Shown here in pieces: positions 37,993 to 47,380 of a DNA stretch of 64,000 bases; position 1 is the first letter of the stretch, and every line of letters starts with the position of its first letter. The position numbers and the translations under genes were made by a program. Below the pieces are notes generated by a model. The model ran no database searches and was not told the origin of the DNA. It worked only from the letters and a program-made list of their open reading frames with translations. This DNA is from Thermotogota bacterium (GTDB lineage Bacteria; Thermotogota; Thermotogae; Thermotogales; DSM-5069). The stretch spans positions 1 through 64,000 of the forward strand of contig JAKPGA010000004.1 of NCBI GenBank assembly GCA_029551145.1. The letters are read 5' to 3'.

Positions 37993-39305
37993 AAAACCTC
38001 CTGTTGTGCTTTCACCCTGTCTTTGATCTGCCTCAGGTATTCACCATCAAGCGGGTAATATCTCAGCACGAACAGACCGATCAGTGTCGCAGCTATTGGT
38101 ACAAGACTGCAAAGCATCCTAAAGCCAATCACCGCCGTTGTGGGTTGGCTGTCCACTGGGAGGTTTGCGTTGTAGCCACTTAGAGAAAGCACGAGCCCCA
38201 TTATCACCGAATTCAAAGATATGCCAAGCCTTATGATCAAGGCGTTCGCGCCAAAGTACATGCCTTCTCTCCTTTTTCCAGTTTTGAGCTGGTCTTCGTC
38301 GACTATGTCTGCTATCATGATATCAAGTATTATCAAAGACCCAGCAAGACCTAACGCGAGACAAGATGTGAGTATGATTCCCTGGACAAAGTTTTTTATG
38401 AAAGCGAAACCACTCAAGAAAGTTGCCCAGATGATCATGGAAAGTGTTAGCGTCTTCTTAGCACCTATCTTTGTGGTGATCTTCTGCCAGATCGGTATCA
38501 AGAAAAAGGCAACAACGAATATCGAGGCGAGTAGAATTGTTGTCTGTGTTTCGTTGATCTTCAAAACATACTTCGCGTAGAACGGCAGGGCGGCTGTCAA
38601 TTCTGTGTATGTGAACTGTAGCAAGAAAGAAGCTATCACGTAGGTCAGAAATGACTTATTCAAAAAGGTGTAGCGCATCGCTTGGATCACATTCAGTCCT
38701 TGTTCTTGAGAATATCTTGGATTTTCTTTTGAACCAAGCAATGTCAGATATAAAATAGCACCACCAATGACTGCGAAGATGATTCCCATCCTATTCCAGC
38801 CAATCTTCGAGGCGAGGATCGGGGGAGCTGCGATTCCCAGCAATAGACCTGGTATCGCCAGAATCTGTCTTAAAGCAGAGACCTTTGCCCTTTGTTTCAA
38901 TGTCGGGTACATCTCAGGAAACAGCGCGGTCCAGTTGAGAATGACGATGGTGAAAAATGTGTCGAAAAGAAAGATCATCAGAAAATAGTACATTACCAGA
39001 GCCGTTGGTTTGCTGCTGTCAAAAGGTGGAGCCCAAAAGAGGGCGAACACCAATGCGAGGGGCAGGGAAAACCATATTATGTAAGGTTTTCTCCTGCCCC
39101 ATCTTGTTTTTGTCCTGTCGGAAAGGTAGCCGAATAGAGGGTCGTTTATGGCGTTCCACAAACCATAGAGAATCATGATCACACTTATCGACTTTGGTGA
39201 TGCTTTGAGTATGTCAACATAGTAGAAGATGGCGAAGGTTGAAACTGTGTTCGAAAGCAGCGCAGAGCTGAATGAACCGAGACTGTAAACAAAATCCCTC
39301 ACCAT
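37989..39305 (-). CDS. GPH-family sugar:cation symporter
   Basis: A 438-residue, about twelve-helix transporter of the glycoside-pentoside-hexuronide family (MelB type): N-terminal FVYSLGSFSSALLSNTVSTF, the cation/sugar region NDPLFGYLSDRTKTRWGRRKPYI, and SDRT-like loops. It imports a glycoside with Na+ or H+. Na+ would fit the Na+-type ATP synthase. It follows the GH4 gene after nine bases, so the GH4 substrate is its likely cargo. Confidence 0.88.
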   Translation of the reverse strand: MVRDFVYSLGSFSSALLSNTVSTFAIFYYVDILKASPKSISVIMILYGLWNAINDPLFGYLSDRTKTRWGRRKPYIIWFSLPLALVFALFWAPPFDSSKPTALVMYYFLMIFLFDTFFTIVILNWTALFPEMYPTLKQRAKVSALRQILAIPGLLLGIAAPPILASKIGWNRMGIIFAVIGGAILYLTLLGSKENPRYSQEQGLNVIQAMRYTFLNKSFLTYVIASFLLQFTYTELTAALPFYAKYVLKINETQTTILLASIFVVAFFLIPIWQKITTKIGAKKTLTLSMIIWATFLSGFAFIKNFVQGIILTSCLALGLAGSLIILDIMIADIVDEDQLKTGKRREGMYFGANALIIRLGISLNSVIMGLVLSLSGYNANLPVDSQPTTAVIGFRMLCSLVPIAATLIGLFVLRYYPLDGEYLRQIKDRVKAQQEVL

Positions 39306-39314
39306 AACCCTCCT

Positions 39315-40568
39315 TCACTGCAGATCTATGAAGCCTTTGTTTGCCATTAGAATATCTTCGAGCAGTTGCTGTGCCTCTTCAACGTTGGGTCCCAGTGGGT
39401 GCAAGAGCATCGCTTTTATGGCGGTTTTCTTTGATCTTTCAAGGTACGCTTTTATGGTCAGTCTTTCATACATCTTGATAATGTGAATGAGCCCAAGTGC
39501 GAACTCATCTGCCTCACCTATCGTCACGGGAAAAACTCTGTTTGCCTTGACAAGACAGGGTATTTCCATAACGTAATCGCTCGGTAGATTTTTCACGGCA
39601 CCGTTGTTCTTTGTGTTCACTATGTGCACCGATCCCGAGGACTGCGAAAGATCTCTTATCAGATGGGCGGCGGCGGTCGAATACATACTGCCTCCCCTTT
39701 GGGACAGTTCTGGTGGAATATCATTCGCTGTCTTGTAGAGTTCAACCAGCTGGCTTTCTATTTGTCTCACTTTCTCGGCACGAGTACCTTCCCTTTTGAG
39801 TTTCTCCAGCATGGTCTTTTGGGACAAGTAATATCTCAAATAACTGTTGGGGTATAGTTTTAAAGCATCTAAAAGCCATTCGGGGAAGTCCTGTGAAGGG
39901 ATATTGGCGAGATGCAATTTCATCTTCTGCATCAAGATCTCTGTCACATCTTGATCTTTCACAAAGACCTTTTCAAGAAAGGTCAAATGATTCAGCCCAT
40001 AATACTTGAGAAAGATATCTCGTATCTCACAGTTGGATATCTGCGAGATCATCCTTAGAAGATTTATGGGTATGTTGCACAGCCCTATGAATCTTTCAAA
40101 ACCAAGGTAGTTCAGAACAAACTCGGTGACGTGGCCCGATGGATTGGTGAAATTGATGACAGTTGCCTTGCTGTGTCTATCAACAGTTTGAACATACTTC
40201 TCCACGACTGGAAAGGTTCTCAGAGCACATGCGAAGCCACCGATGCCCGTTGTTTCCTGACCAATGAGATCATATCGCAGGGGAATGTGTTCGTCATTCT
40301 CCCTTGCCTTCAACAGTCCCACACGAAATTGAAAGATCACATAATCGGCGCCTTCAACTGCTTTGACGATGTCCAAGGTTTTCTGAACCTTGAAAAGGTC
40401 CTTTACAAGTCTTTTTGTGAACTGGTGGATGATGTCGAGCTTTTCAGCTGATTGTTCTACGTCGTGAAGAACAACTTCGTCTATTGACACGTCTTTTGAA
40501 ATTTCTATGAAACCTTTGATGAGTTCAGGAGTGTAGGTGCTCCCGGCTCCAATCACCGCGATCTTCAT
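39315..40568 (-). CDS. GH4 family glycosidase (6-phospho-beta-glucosidase-like)
   Basis: A 417-residue NAD+ and Mn2+ dependent GH4 enzyme: Rossmann start KIAVIGAGSTYTPELIKG, NPSGHVTEF, metal Cys in GLCNIPINLL and His in YGLNHLTF. CN-I/V-P is characteristic of the 6-phospho-beta-glucosidase branch such as T. maritima BglT. GH4 enzymes cleave by an oxidation-elimination route. No PTS is nearby, so how its phosphorylated substrate forms is open; the adjoining kinase gene is a candidate. Start overlaps the kinase end by four bases. Confidence 0.9.
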   Translation of the reverse strand: MKIAVIGAGSTYTPELIKGFIEISKDVSIDEVVLHDVEQSAEKLDIIHQFTKRLVKDLFKVQKTLDIVKAVEGADYVIFQFRVGLLKARENDEHIPLRYDLIGQETTGIGGFACALRTFPVVEKYVQTVDRHSKATVINFTNPSGHVTEFVLNYLGFERFIGLCNIPINLLRMISQISNCEIRDIFLKYYGLNHLTFLEKVFVKDQDVTEILMQKMKLHLANIPSQDFPEWLLDALKLYPNSYLRYYLSQKTMLEKLKREGTRAEKVRQIESQLVELYKTANDIPPELSQRGGSMYSTAAAHLIRDLSQSSGSVHIVNTKNNGAVKNLPSDYVMEIPCLVKANRVFPVTIGEADEFALGLIHIIKMYERLTIKAYLERSKKTAIKAMLLHPLGPNVEEAQQLLEDILMANKGFIDLQ

Positions 40569-41530
40569 TTCTCATCACTCCAGTGTTTTATGAGTGTCGC
40601 GATGGCATTCTCACCGAAGGGGTGGTTTGCCATCTGTGCGGCGAGAAGCACTGCGCCAACCACGGGTGGGTGTTTTGGTATGATCAAAGTGTATTCATCT
40701 CCCAAGGACGATCTGATCATCTTTATGAGTATTTCATCTGCGTTTTTGAAAAAACCACCTTCCAGCACCACTTTAACGGGAAGAGCGAAATCCATGTGTC
40801 TCATATAGGCATTGACTATTTTGATCACTTCGTCAACTATCTGAGAAAGCACTCGAAGGGCAACATAATCGAAGTTATGAGCGGCTTCGTAGAGCGTCTG
40901 TATCAACAAAAGAGCGTATTGGTAGAGTTTGGCTCTGTCTTCTTCCATGTACTCGTAGTGCATGATGTTTTCTATTGGCTGACCTATTTTGGCTTCAAAG
41001 ATCTCCTGCATCGTTGTGTGTTCATCTCTTTTGTCTTTGGATCTCACTATCGCCGAGGCAACCATGCCCGCGATGATGAAAGAACCCAGTCTCTCACCGA
41101 AAAACCTTGAGAAACCACCCTTCCTTGCCATCGTTCTTCCATCGCTTGCGTAAGTGATTCCACCTGTGCCACAGCTTATCAATATGCCTATGTCGTCTAA
41201 GGTGCCAGATCTCAAGGCAATTCTACCGTCGTTGTCGAACTCGTAGTTCACCAGATTGAGTCTTTCAAGTATCGATCGCACGATCTTGATTTCGTACTCC
41301 ATATCGGCACCAGCCACACCGAAATATGAATAGGTCAAATCAGATCTGTTCAATTCTGCCTTCGACAGAGCTTCATCTATCGCTTGATTGATGATCTGCA
41401 AAGACCTTTCGACCCCAACTCCTTGAAAGTTGGCGCCTTTTGTTTTTAAAAAAGAAAGAATCTTGCCTGTGTGGTCTACTATTAGAACATCTGTCTTGGT
41501 ACCACCAACATCGACGCCCATGAAGTACAT
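40565..41530 (-). CDS. BadF/BadG-type sugar kinase (N-acetylglucosamine kinase-like)
   Basis: About 321 residues with the actin-like ATPase fold: phosphate-1 motif GVDVGGTKTDVLIVD, the FGVAGAD region, GILISCGTGGITYASDG and a C-terminal adenosine part (VVLEGGFFKNADEIL). This branch includes eukaryotic-type GlcNAc kinase and related sugar kinases. ATG at 41530 has AGGAG eight bases upstream; ATG 41536 and GTG 41539 are too near it. Substrate is probably an amino sugar or glycoside of the cluster. Confidence 0.85.
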   Translation of the reverse strand: MYFMGVDVGGTKTDVLIVDHTGKILSFLKTKGANFQGVGVERSLQIINQAIDEALSKAELNRSDLTYSYFGVAGADMEYEIKIVRSILERLNLVNYEFDNDGRIALRSGTLDDIGILISCGTGGITYASDGRTMARKGGFSRFFGERLGSFIIAGMVASAIVRSKDKRDEHTTMQEIFEAKIGQPIENIMHYEYMEEDRAKLYQYALLLIQTLYEAAHNFDYVALRVLSQIVDEVIKIVNAYMRHMDFALPVKVVLEGGFFKNADEILIKMIRSSLGDEYTLIIPKHPPVVGAVLLAAQMANHPFGENAIATLIKHWSDEK

Positions 41531-41541
41531 TCTCATCACTC

Positions 41542-42297
41542 CTAATATGTCAGCGCCTCTGGAAAAACATGGAGCATCGTCGGTGGCAGGACCTTGAAGG
41601 TCTCAACCAGTTTTCCGCTCTCCTTCGCGTACTGTTTTGATCTCTCAGTCAGATAAAAAGAGAGCATCTTAAGAGAATTCTCATCGAACTGGCTTTTGTG
41701 CTGAGAAAGTGCCATCAGTTTCTTTTCAAGGTGTCTTTGCTCGATTTCATAGAAGGTGTTTGGAAAGGCTGTGTTGAAAAAGCCAATCGCCTTCACCGTG
41801 TGGTCGGTTGTACCGGGATAGATCTTTGGCAATCTGTAGAGACTGGTCGCCTGAGCTGCGCCCATGCCAGTTTTGATGTGGTCTGGATGAACTTCGTATG
41901 GTAAGAAGGGATCCACAGTGAAGACAATATCAGGCATGATCTTTCTTATGTGTTCGGCGACCCTTGCTCTGACCTCTTGTGCTGTGTAATCACCGAGGTC
42001 TTCGAAGTCAAGCCAAATGAGTTCATGGACACCCAATATATGCGCCGCATCTTGTTGTTCCTTTTGTCTAATTGCCCTGAGACTTTTTCCGATCGTCTTT
42101 TCATCGGTCGAACCGGCTCCACCATCTGTCACGGTGAGATAATAGACCTTTACACCGACTTCACTCAACTTTGCCACCGTCGCCCCCATGCTGATATCTG
42201 CGTCATCTGGGTGTGGCTGAACACAAAGAACCGTTTTGCATTCTTCAAAGTTTGGAACTGTGAGAAATTCTCTCAACTTCTTGGACCAGTCCTGCAC
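41542..42297 (-). CDS. PIG-L/LmbE family deacetylase
   Basis: A protein of 251 residues with the zinc motif H-P-D-D in VLCVQPHPDDADISMGAT and the second His in YEVHPDHIKTG. These enzymes remove acetyl groups from N-acetylglucosamine derivatives, including diacetylchitobiose. GTG 42297 follows AAAGGAGTGAATACC and is preferred over the longer frame. First gene of the leftward cluster deacetylase-kinase-GH4-symporter. Confidence 0.88.
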   Translation of the reverse strand: MQDWSKKLREFLTVPNFEECKTVLCVQPHPDDADISMGATVAKLSEVGVKVYYLTVTDGGAGSTDEKTIGKSLRAIRQKEQQDAAHILGVHELIWLDFEDLGDYTAQEVRARVAEHIRKIMPDIVFTVDPFLPYEVHPDHIKTGMGAAQATSLYRLPKIYPGTTDHTVKAIGFFNTAFPNTFYEIEQRHLEKKLMALSQHKSQFDENSLKMLSFYLTERSKQYAKESGKLVETFKVLPPTMLHVFPEALTY

Positions 42298-42357
42298 GGT
42301 ATTCACTCCTTTCGCTCTTTTTGATTGTATCTCAAATCTATGTATTGATGTAAGTTG

Positions 42358-42363
42358 TATAAT
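42358..42363 (+). promoter_or_regulatory. -10 box of the LtaS-like gene
   Basis: TATAAT lies 19 bases before the TTG start codon of the LtaS-like gene, in the short divergent gap. No convincing -35 is present at 16-18 bases. Confidence 0.45.
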
Positions 42364-42382
42364 CATCGCTGGAGGTATTGGT

Positions 42383-44179
42383 TTGTTCAAAAGCACACAG
42401 AATTACATGTTGTTTTTTTCATTGCTCATTATTCTGAAGATTTTCGCATTCTACTTCACAATACCTGGGATCTTCAAGCTCTCGTCGACGCTCAGTACGA
42501 TAGGCTGGGTCTTTTTGATGTTCTTGATCTTCACCTTCGTTATCAAGGAATGGGGTTTTGGACTGTACTGCGTGCTGTCTATAGTGCTTTTCGCAGATTT
42601 TCTTTATTTTCAGAACTTTGGTACCCTGCCATCTGTGAAACAGCTTGTACTTCTGCCACAGGTTGGAAAACTTGGGGCGAACATAAAGTACTTCACCAAT
42701 TTCTTCTCTGTGCTGTTCGTTGCTGATCTGATACCACTCGGGATCTTCGACAGAAAAAGGTATCTTTCAATAAAAGGCTCTATTCCTCAGACACCACGAT
42801 GGGTGTTTGCAACGATAGTGCTTTGTGGGATATTCGCCATTACCCCTCTTGTGGCCGAAAGATTGAAGCCAAGTCAGGTGTTCAACAGGTACGGTTTTCT
42901 TGCATATCACGTCTATGACGTCGCAAATCTCTTCACCAAATCAAAGCAGGAGGTCACATCGTCTGTTCAGGTGAGTCCCCAGCAAACACCAAAGAGAAAA
43001 TATTGGGGCGTTGGCATCAACAGAAATGTCATAGTCATTCAGCTTGAGTCTTTCCAGAATTTCTTGATAGACCTGAAATACAACGATCAAGAAGTTACAC
43101 CAAATCTCAACATGCTGGCACATAAAGATTCGATCTACTTCACCAATTATTACCAGCAGACTGGTGCTGGCAACACTGCCGACGCCGAGTTTATCTCTCT
43201 GGTGTCGCTCCATGCCATTGGAGACGAGATAGCCTATGAAAAATATGATGATATAGAATTTTACGCACTTCCAAGAATTTTGAAAGATCACGGCTTTCAC
43301 ACCATCGCGATGCACGGCAATGTGGGTTGGTTCTGGAATCGAGAAAAGATTTATCCACACCTTGGCTTCGAAGAGTTCATAAGCCTTGAAAAACTCAACC
43401 AGGACATCATCTTTGGTATGGGACTGAATGATCTATCCTTTTTTGAACAGGCTGTCGATATCCTGAAAAGCCGTCCCAAGCCTTTCTTTTCCTTTCTGGT
43501 TACCATCTCAAGCCACACACCTTTCTTGATTCCAGATCAGTTCAAGAACTTGAATCTTCTTGCGGAGCACCAGGACACGATCTTTGGGAACTATCTTCAA
43601 GCTGTACACTATGCGGACTACGCTCTTGGTAGATTCATCGAAAAACTCAAGGATGAAGGGTTGTACCAAGAATCCATCATAATACTGTACGGTGACCACG
43701 CGGGACTATATCCCTTCAACAGAGAGGTAAAAGATACACTTTCGGGGTTTTTGAACAAGGAATACAACTATAGAGACGCGATGAATGTGCCACTGATCTT
43801 TCATATACCGGGTTCGAAGATCAAAGAAGAGGTCAAAACAGTCGGAGGCCAAATAGATTTTCTGCCCACTGTGCTCAACATCTTGGGGATACAAGACCAG
43901 AAGGTGGTATCTCTTGGTAGAGATCTGCTCAACTCGAAAGAAGGCTTTGTCGCGCTGAGATACCACGTGCCGGATGGTTCTTTCATCGATGACAAAAGAT
44001 ACTTTGAGGTATCAAATGACGGCATACTTCAAAACAGCTTGGGTTTCGATTTTGTTGAAAACATTGCTCTACCCTACTACGAATGCCTTGATGGTTACAA
44101 AATAGCTATACAACAAATAGAGGCTTCAAAGCATATACTCAATTCCTACGCTGAAAAAAGTGCTGTGCCATCAAAATAA
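42383..44179 (+). CDS. LtaS/MdoB-like membrane phosphoglycerol transferase (sulfatase fold)
   Basis: A 598-residue protein with about five N-terminal membrane helices (residues about 1-190) and a large external alkaline-phosphatase-fold domain: metal Glu in VIQLESFQNF, the nucleophile Thr in GAGNTADAEF, ISSHTPF, and the metal pair in LYGDHAGLYP. In Firmicutes such enzymes build lipoteichoic acid; in Proteobacteria MdoB decorates glucans. Thermotogota make neither as far as I know, so the acceptor is unknown. TTG 42383 lies seven bases after GGAGG; the longer upstream frame is spurious. Confidence 0.88.
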   Translation: MFKSTQNYMLFFSLLIILKIFAFYFTIPGIFKLSSTLSTIGWVFLMFLIFTFVIKEWGFGLYCVLSIVLFADFLYFQNFGTLPSVKQLVLLPQVGKLGANIKYFTNFFSVLFVADLIPLGIFDRKRYLSIKGSIPQTPRWVFATIVLCGIFAITPLVAERLKPSQVFNRYGFLAYHVYDVANLFTKSKQEVTSSVQVSPQQTPKRKYWGVGINRNVIVIQLESFQNFLIDLKYNDQEVTPNLNMLAHKDSIYFTNYYQQTGAGNTADAEFISLVSLHAIGDEIAYEKYDDIEFYALPRILKDHGFHTIAMHGNVGWFWNREKIYPHLGFEEFISLEKLNQDIIFGMGLNDLSFFEQAVDILKSRPKPFFSFLVTISSHTPFLIPDQFKNLNLLAEHQDTIFGNYLQAVHYADYALGRFIEKLKDEGLYQESIIILYGDHAGLYPFNREVKDTLSGFLNKEYNYRDAMNVPLIFHIPGSKIKEEVKTVGGQIDFLPTVLNILGIQDQKVVSLGRDLLNSKEGFVALRYHVPDGSFIDDKRYFEVSNDGILQNSLGFDFVENIALPYYECLDGYKIAIQQIEASKHILNSYAEKSAVPSK

Positions 44180-44291
44180 ATTGATTTTGAATACAAAATT
44201 ATACGCATCATATGGAGAGCGAAAAACAGAGAAAACAGAGTCTTAACTCAAAAGAGACGATAGAACCTGTAGAATAATTCTCGGTGTTGCC

Positions 44292-45515
44292 GTGAGTCTA
44301 CCTTTGGCAGTTATCTTAGTTGTGTTTGTTCTCATAGCGATCAGAAGAATAGGAAGAATACATTTCAAGATATGGCAGGTCATGACAGGCGCCGCCCTGT
44401 TTTTGGTGTTGAGCAGGCAGATCAGCGTCAAGGATGCCCTCTTATCGATCAATCTTGATGTGATTGTCTTTTTGATAGGCATGTTCATCATCGGTGAAGC
44501 GATGAGAGAAAGTGGATATTTATATCATCTTTCTTATTTGATCTTCAGGAGGGCAAAAAATCCATCGTCTCTGCTTTTACTGGTCATCTTGGTGAGTGGG
44601 TTTCTATCGGCTCTCTTGATGAATGACACCGTTGCGGTGGTTGGGACGCCTTTGATGGTCTATCTCGCAAGAAAACACAAAATGGACCCAAAGGCTTTGC
44701 TACTCGCCTTGGCTTTTGGTGTCACCATAGGGAGTGTCACCAGCCCAATCGGAAATCCGCAGAATCTCTTAATAGCCCTTGGCAGCCAGATGAAAGGACC
44801 TTTTGTGGTCTTTGCCGAATATTTGTTCATTCCGACCGTTCTGAACATGATAGCCACGTACTTCATTCTGAGAATCTTCTACAGAGGCTCTTTCACGAAC
44901 GGTGCGCTTGAGCATTCAATGGATATCAAGATGGATGAAAAACTCTCTGGTATTTCAAAAATTTCCATGATTGTGCTACTGGTGCTTGTTGCTACAAGAA
45001 TAATCGGCACCTTCTTTGGTCGGGAAATACTCAAACTGAGTTATATTTCCATAGTGGCAGCCCTGCCAGTGATTCTGTTCAGTGAAAAAAGACTCAAGAT
45101 ACTAAGGTCGATGGACTGGGCTACAATCGTCTTTTTCGCTTCGATGTTTGTGACAATGCAAGCGGTGTGGAACTGTGGATTCTTCCAGAAATATGTTTCT
45201 TTCATGAACTTCTCGAGTATTCCACAGATACTCTTAGTCAGCGTTGGTGTAAGCCAGTTCATCTCCAACGTGCCATTTGTCGCGCTGTTTTTGACCTTTT
45301 TCAAGAACGCGAGCAATGTGATCCTCTGTGCCCTCGCCGCGGGCAGTACGATCGCTGGGAATCTCACCATTCTTGGAGCCGCGAGTAATGTGATCATAGT
45401 CCAGAACGCTGAGAAGGAAGATGTGCATCTGACATTCATGGAGTTTTTCAGAGTCGGAATCTTGGTTACCGCTGTGAATGTGTTGATTTACTGGCTTTAT
45501 CTCTTGGTTTTCTGA
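44292..45515 (+). CDS. ArsB/NhaD (SLC13-like) anion or Na+/H+ permease
   Basis: A 407-residue, about ten-helix protein of the ion-transporter superfamily: VIVFLIGMFIIGEAMRESG, LLMNDTVAVVGTPLM, the hairpin GSVTSPIGNPQNLLI, and its pseudo-repeat near the end (LAAGSTIAGNLTILGAASNV). This fold carries arsenite, citrate-like anions or Na+/H+. No arsR or arsC is nearby, so arsenite export is not supported. GTG start, ribosome site weak. Confidence 0.82.
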   Translation: MSLPLAVILVVFVLIAIRRIGRIHFKIWQVMTGAALFLVLSRQISVKDALLSINLDVIVFLIGMFIIGEAMRESGYLYHLSYLIFRRAKNPSSLLLLVILVSGFLSALLMNDTVAVVGTPLMVYLARKHKMDPKALLLALAFGVTIGSVTSPIGNPQNLLIALGSQMKGPFVVFAEYLFIPTVLNMIATYFILRIFYRGSFTNGALEHSMDIKMDEKLSGISKISMIVLLVLVATRIIGTFFGREILKLSYISIVAALPVILFSEKRLKILRSMDWATIVFFASMFVTMQAVWNCGFFQKYVSFMNFSSIPQILLVSVGVSQFISNVPFVALFLTFFKNASNVILCALAAGSTIAGNLTILGAASNVIIVQNAEKEDVHLTFMEFFRVGILVTAVNVLIYWLYLLVF

Positions 45516-45552
45516 CTTTCTCTTTGCTTAGGAATTTGTTTTGTCTTTGTAG

Positions 45553-45573
45553 TATAATTCACTCAGTGAGTGA
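45553..45573 (+). promoter_or_regulatory. -10 box and palindrome in front of the winged-helix/Rossmann regulator
   Basis: TATAAT at 45553-45558 is followed at once by the perfect palindrome TCACTCA-G-TGAGTGA (45559-45573). The GTG start at 45570 lies inside the palindrome, so the transcript would have a very short leader. Binding here by the encoded protein would shut its own promoter. Confidence 0.55.
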
Positions 45574-46220
45574 TTGATTTGGATGAAAATCTTTTCTTTG
45601 AGCCCTCTGTTCTTTTCAGAGAATATGTTCTTTTGAGAGCCATTCTTTCGAATGGTTCCATTTCTCAACAACAACTTTCTAAGATCGCGCAGATCGCACC
45701 ATCCATGGTGAATCGCTATCTCTCTTTTTTCGAACAAAAGGGGTATATAAGAAAGACTGGTCCAAATAGAAAGAAGATGTCTTATGTGATGACACAAGAC
45801 GGCATTTTCAGATTGCAGTATCTCTCGGTTTGCTACCTCAGACAGACTGCGAAACTCTATTCCAGTTCAAGACAGGTCTTTACAGAGGTCTTAGACCAAC
45901 TTTCAGAGTCGGGTTTTAGAAAGATAGTCCTGTACGGTGCTGGTATTGTAGGACAGACTCTTTTGGATGTTCTTGCTGCGGAGAATATCGATGTCGTCTG
46001 TTTTGTGGACGATGACAGTTCTAAGCATGGGATCAACATCGGTATGGTGCCTGTCGTTAACCCACAATCGGTGGGTGAAATCTCTTACGATGCTGTGCTT
46101 GTGGCTTCATTCAGGCATGCCGACGAAATAGCTCACAGAGCCAGATCATTTAAGATGAGAAACGTCTTTGTCCTGAAAATCCAAACAGATGGGCGCGTCT
46201 TTTTACAGAGAAGGGAGTGA
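45570..46220 (+). CDS. Winged-helix regulator fused to a Rossmann-like nucleotide/sugar-binding domain
   Basis: A 216-residue protein. Residues about 15-75 form a MarR-like winged helix (SISQQQLSKIAQIAPSMVNRYL, then a wing GYIRKTGPNRKKMSYVMT). Residues about 112-210 form a Rossmann unit IVLYGAGIVGQTLLDVL, VVCFVDDDSSKHG, VPVVNPQSV, like the N-terminal part of PglD/CoA-binding proteins used in sugar pathways. It overlaps the next gene, a sugar aminotransferase. I infer a repressor sensing a nucleotide sugar. The start may be the GTG given; no better one exists. Confidence 0.82.
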   Translation: MIDLDENLFFEPSVLFREYVLLRAILSNGSISQQQLSKIAQIAPSMVNRYLSFFEQKGYIRKTGPNRKKMSYVMTQDGIFRLQYLSVCYLRQTAKLYSSSRQVFTEVLDQLSESGFRKIVLYGAGIVGQTLLDVLAAENIDVVCFVDDDSSKHGINIGMVPVVNPQSVGEISYDAVLVASFRHADEIAHRARSFKMRNVFVLKIQTDGRVFLQRRE

Positions 46221-46225
46221 GAGCT

Positions 46226-47380
46226 GTGAAGGTGCCGCTTTTTGATGTGACAAGACAGTATCACGAGCTCAGAGATGAAATACTTCACGTTGTTGATGAG
46301 GTTCTTGGTTCTGGCAGATACATCATGGGACCAAATGTGGAAGACTTTGAAAGACAGATGTCATCTTACATAGGTGTGAAACACGCGATAGGTGTTGCCA
46401 ACGGTTCAGACGCCCTTTACATCGCAGTTAGATCGCTCGGTATATCCGAGGGGGATTTTGTTGTGACCACAGCCTTCAGTTTTTTCGCGACTGCAAGTTG
46501 TATAACCAGAAACGGCGCAATTCCCATTTTCGTGGACATAGATCCCAAGACCTTCAACATCGATCTTGATCGTGTTGAAGAGGTGCTGAGGCATCACCCG
46601 CAAAGAGAAAAAATCAAGGCTGTGATCCCAGTTCATCTTTTTGGTAGGACCGTTGATCTGGAAAGGCTTGAAAAGATGAGATCGGATTTCGGTGTGAAGA
46701 TCATAGAAGACTGTGCCCAATCTGTTGGTTCTTACTGGATTTACTCGAATGGGAAGATTAAAAAGAGTGGTTCTGTTGGAGATCTTTCCACGCTGTCTTT
46801 CTTTCCAACCAAAAACCTTGGAGCCTGTGGAGATGGAGGAATGATACTGACAAGCGATGATCAGCTTGCCGATTTCTGCAGGATCTTCAGGGTACATGGT
46901 GCCAGGAAGAAGTATTTCCATGAGATCGAAGGTGTGAATAGCAGGCTTGATGAACTGCAGGCTGCGATTTTGAGAGTCAAGCTCAAGTATCTGGAAAGGT
47001 ACCACGAGAAGAGAATAAAGATAGCGAAGACTTACGATGAACTGTTGAAGTCTCTGGACTTGGAGTGTGTGGAGACTCCACAGGCTCACGATGATCTCAG
47101 GTGCATCTTTCACCAGTACGTGATAAGGGTAAAAAAGAATCACAGAGATTCTCTAAAACAGTACCTGAGCGCTAAGGGTGTTGAAACAGCGGTTTATTAC
47201 CCACTCGGTCTGCATCAACAACGATGTTTCTCGCAGTTCAAATTTCAGCCCCTTGAAAACACAGAACGTGCGTGCGAAGAAGTTCTTGCCCTGCCAATCT
47301 TTCCAGAGCTGAGCGAGACTGAGATAGAGTATGTAGTGAAATGCATAGACGAATACTTCAAGGAGGCGAGAAGATGTTGA
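46226..47380 (+). CDS. DegT/DnrJ/EryC1-family sugar aminotransferase
   Basis: A PLP enzyme of about 384 residues: KVPLFDVTRQY start, GVANGSDALYIAVRSLG, VIPVHLFGRTVDLE, EDCAQSVGSYW and the PLP-lysine in FFPTKNLGACGDGG. It transaminates a keto nucleotide sugar for surface glycan synthesis. GTG 46226 follows AAGGGAG with eight bases; GTG 46217 is too close. It is cotranscribed with the regulator before it and the dehydrogenase after it. Confidence 0.92.
   Translation: MKVPLFDVTRQYHELRDEILHVVDEVLGSGRYIMGPNVEDFERQMSSYIGVKHAIGVANGSDALYIAVRSLGISEGDFVVTTAFSFFATASCITRNGAIPIFVDIDPKTFNIDLDRVEEVLRHHPQREKIKAVIPVHLFGRTVDLERLEKMRSDFGVKIIEDCAQSVGSYWIYSNGKIKKSGSVGDLSTLSFFPTKNLGACGDGGMILTSDDQLADFCRIFRVHGARKKYFHEIEGVNSRLDELQAAILRVKLKYLERYHEKRIKIAKTYDELLKSLDLECVETPQAHDDLRCIFHQYVIRVKKNHRDSLKQYLSAKGVETAVYYPLGLHQQRCFSQFKFQPLENTERACEEVLALPIFPELSETEIEYVVKCIDEYFKEARRC

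Noticed and set aside
44292-45515. Arsenite efflux pump ArsB
   Set aside because: The fold fits the superfamily, but there is no arsenic gene context and the family is functionally broad.
46406-47143. 245-codon minus-strand frame
   Set aside because: Fully contained in the sugar aminotransferase gene on the other strand; the plus-strand product has all family motifs.
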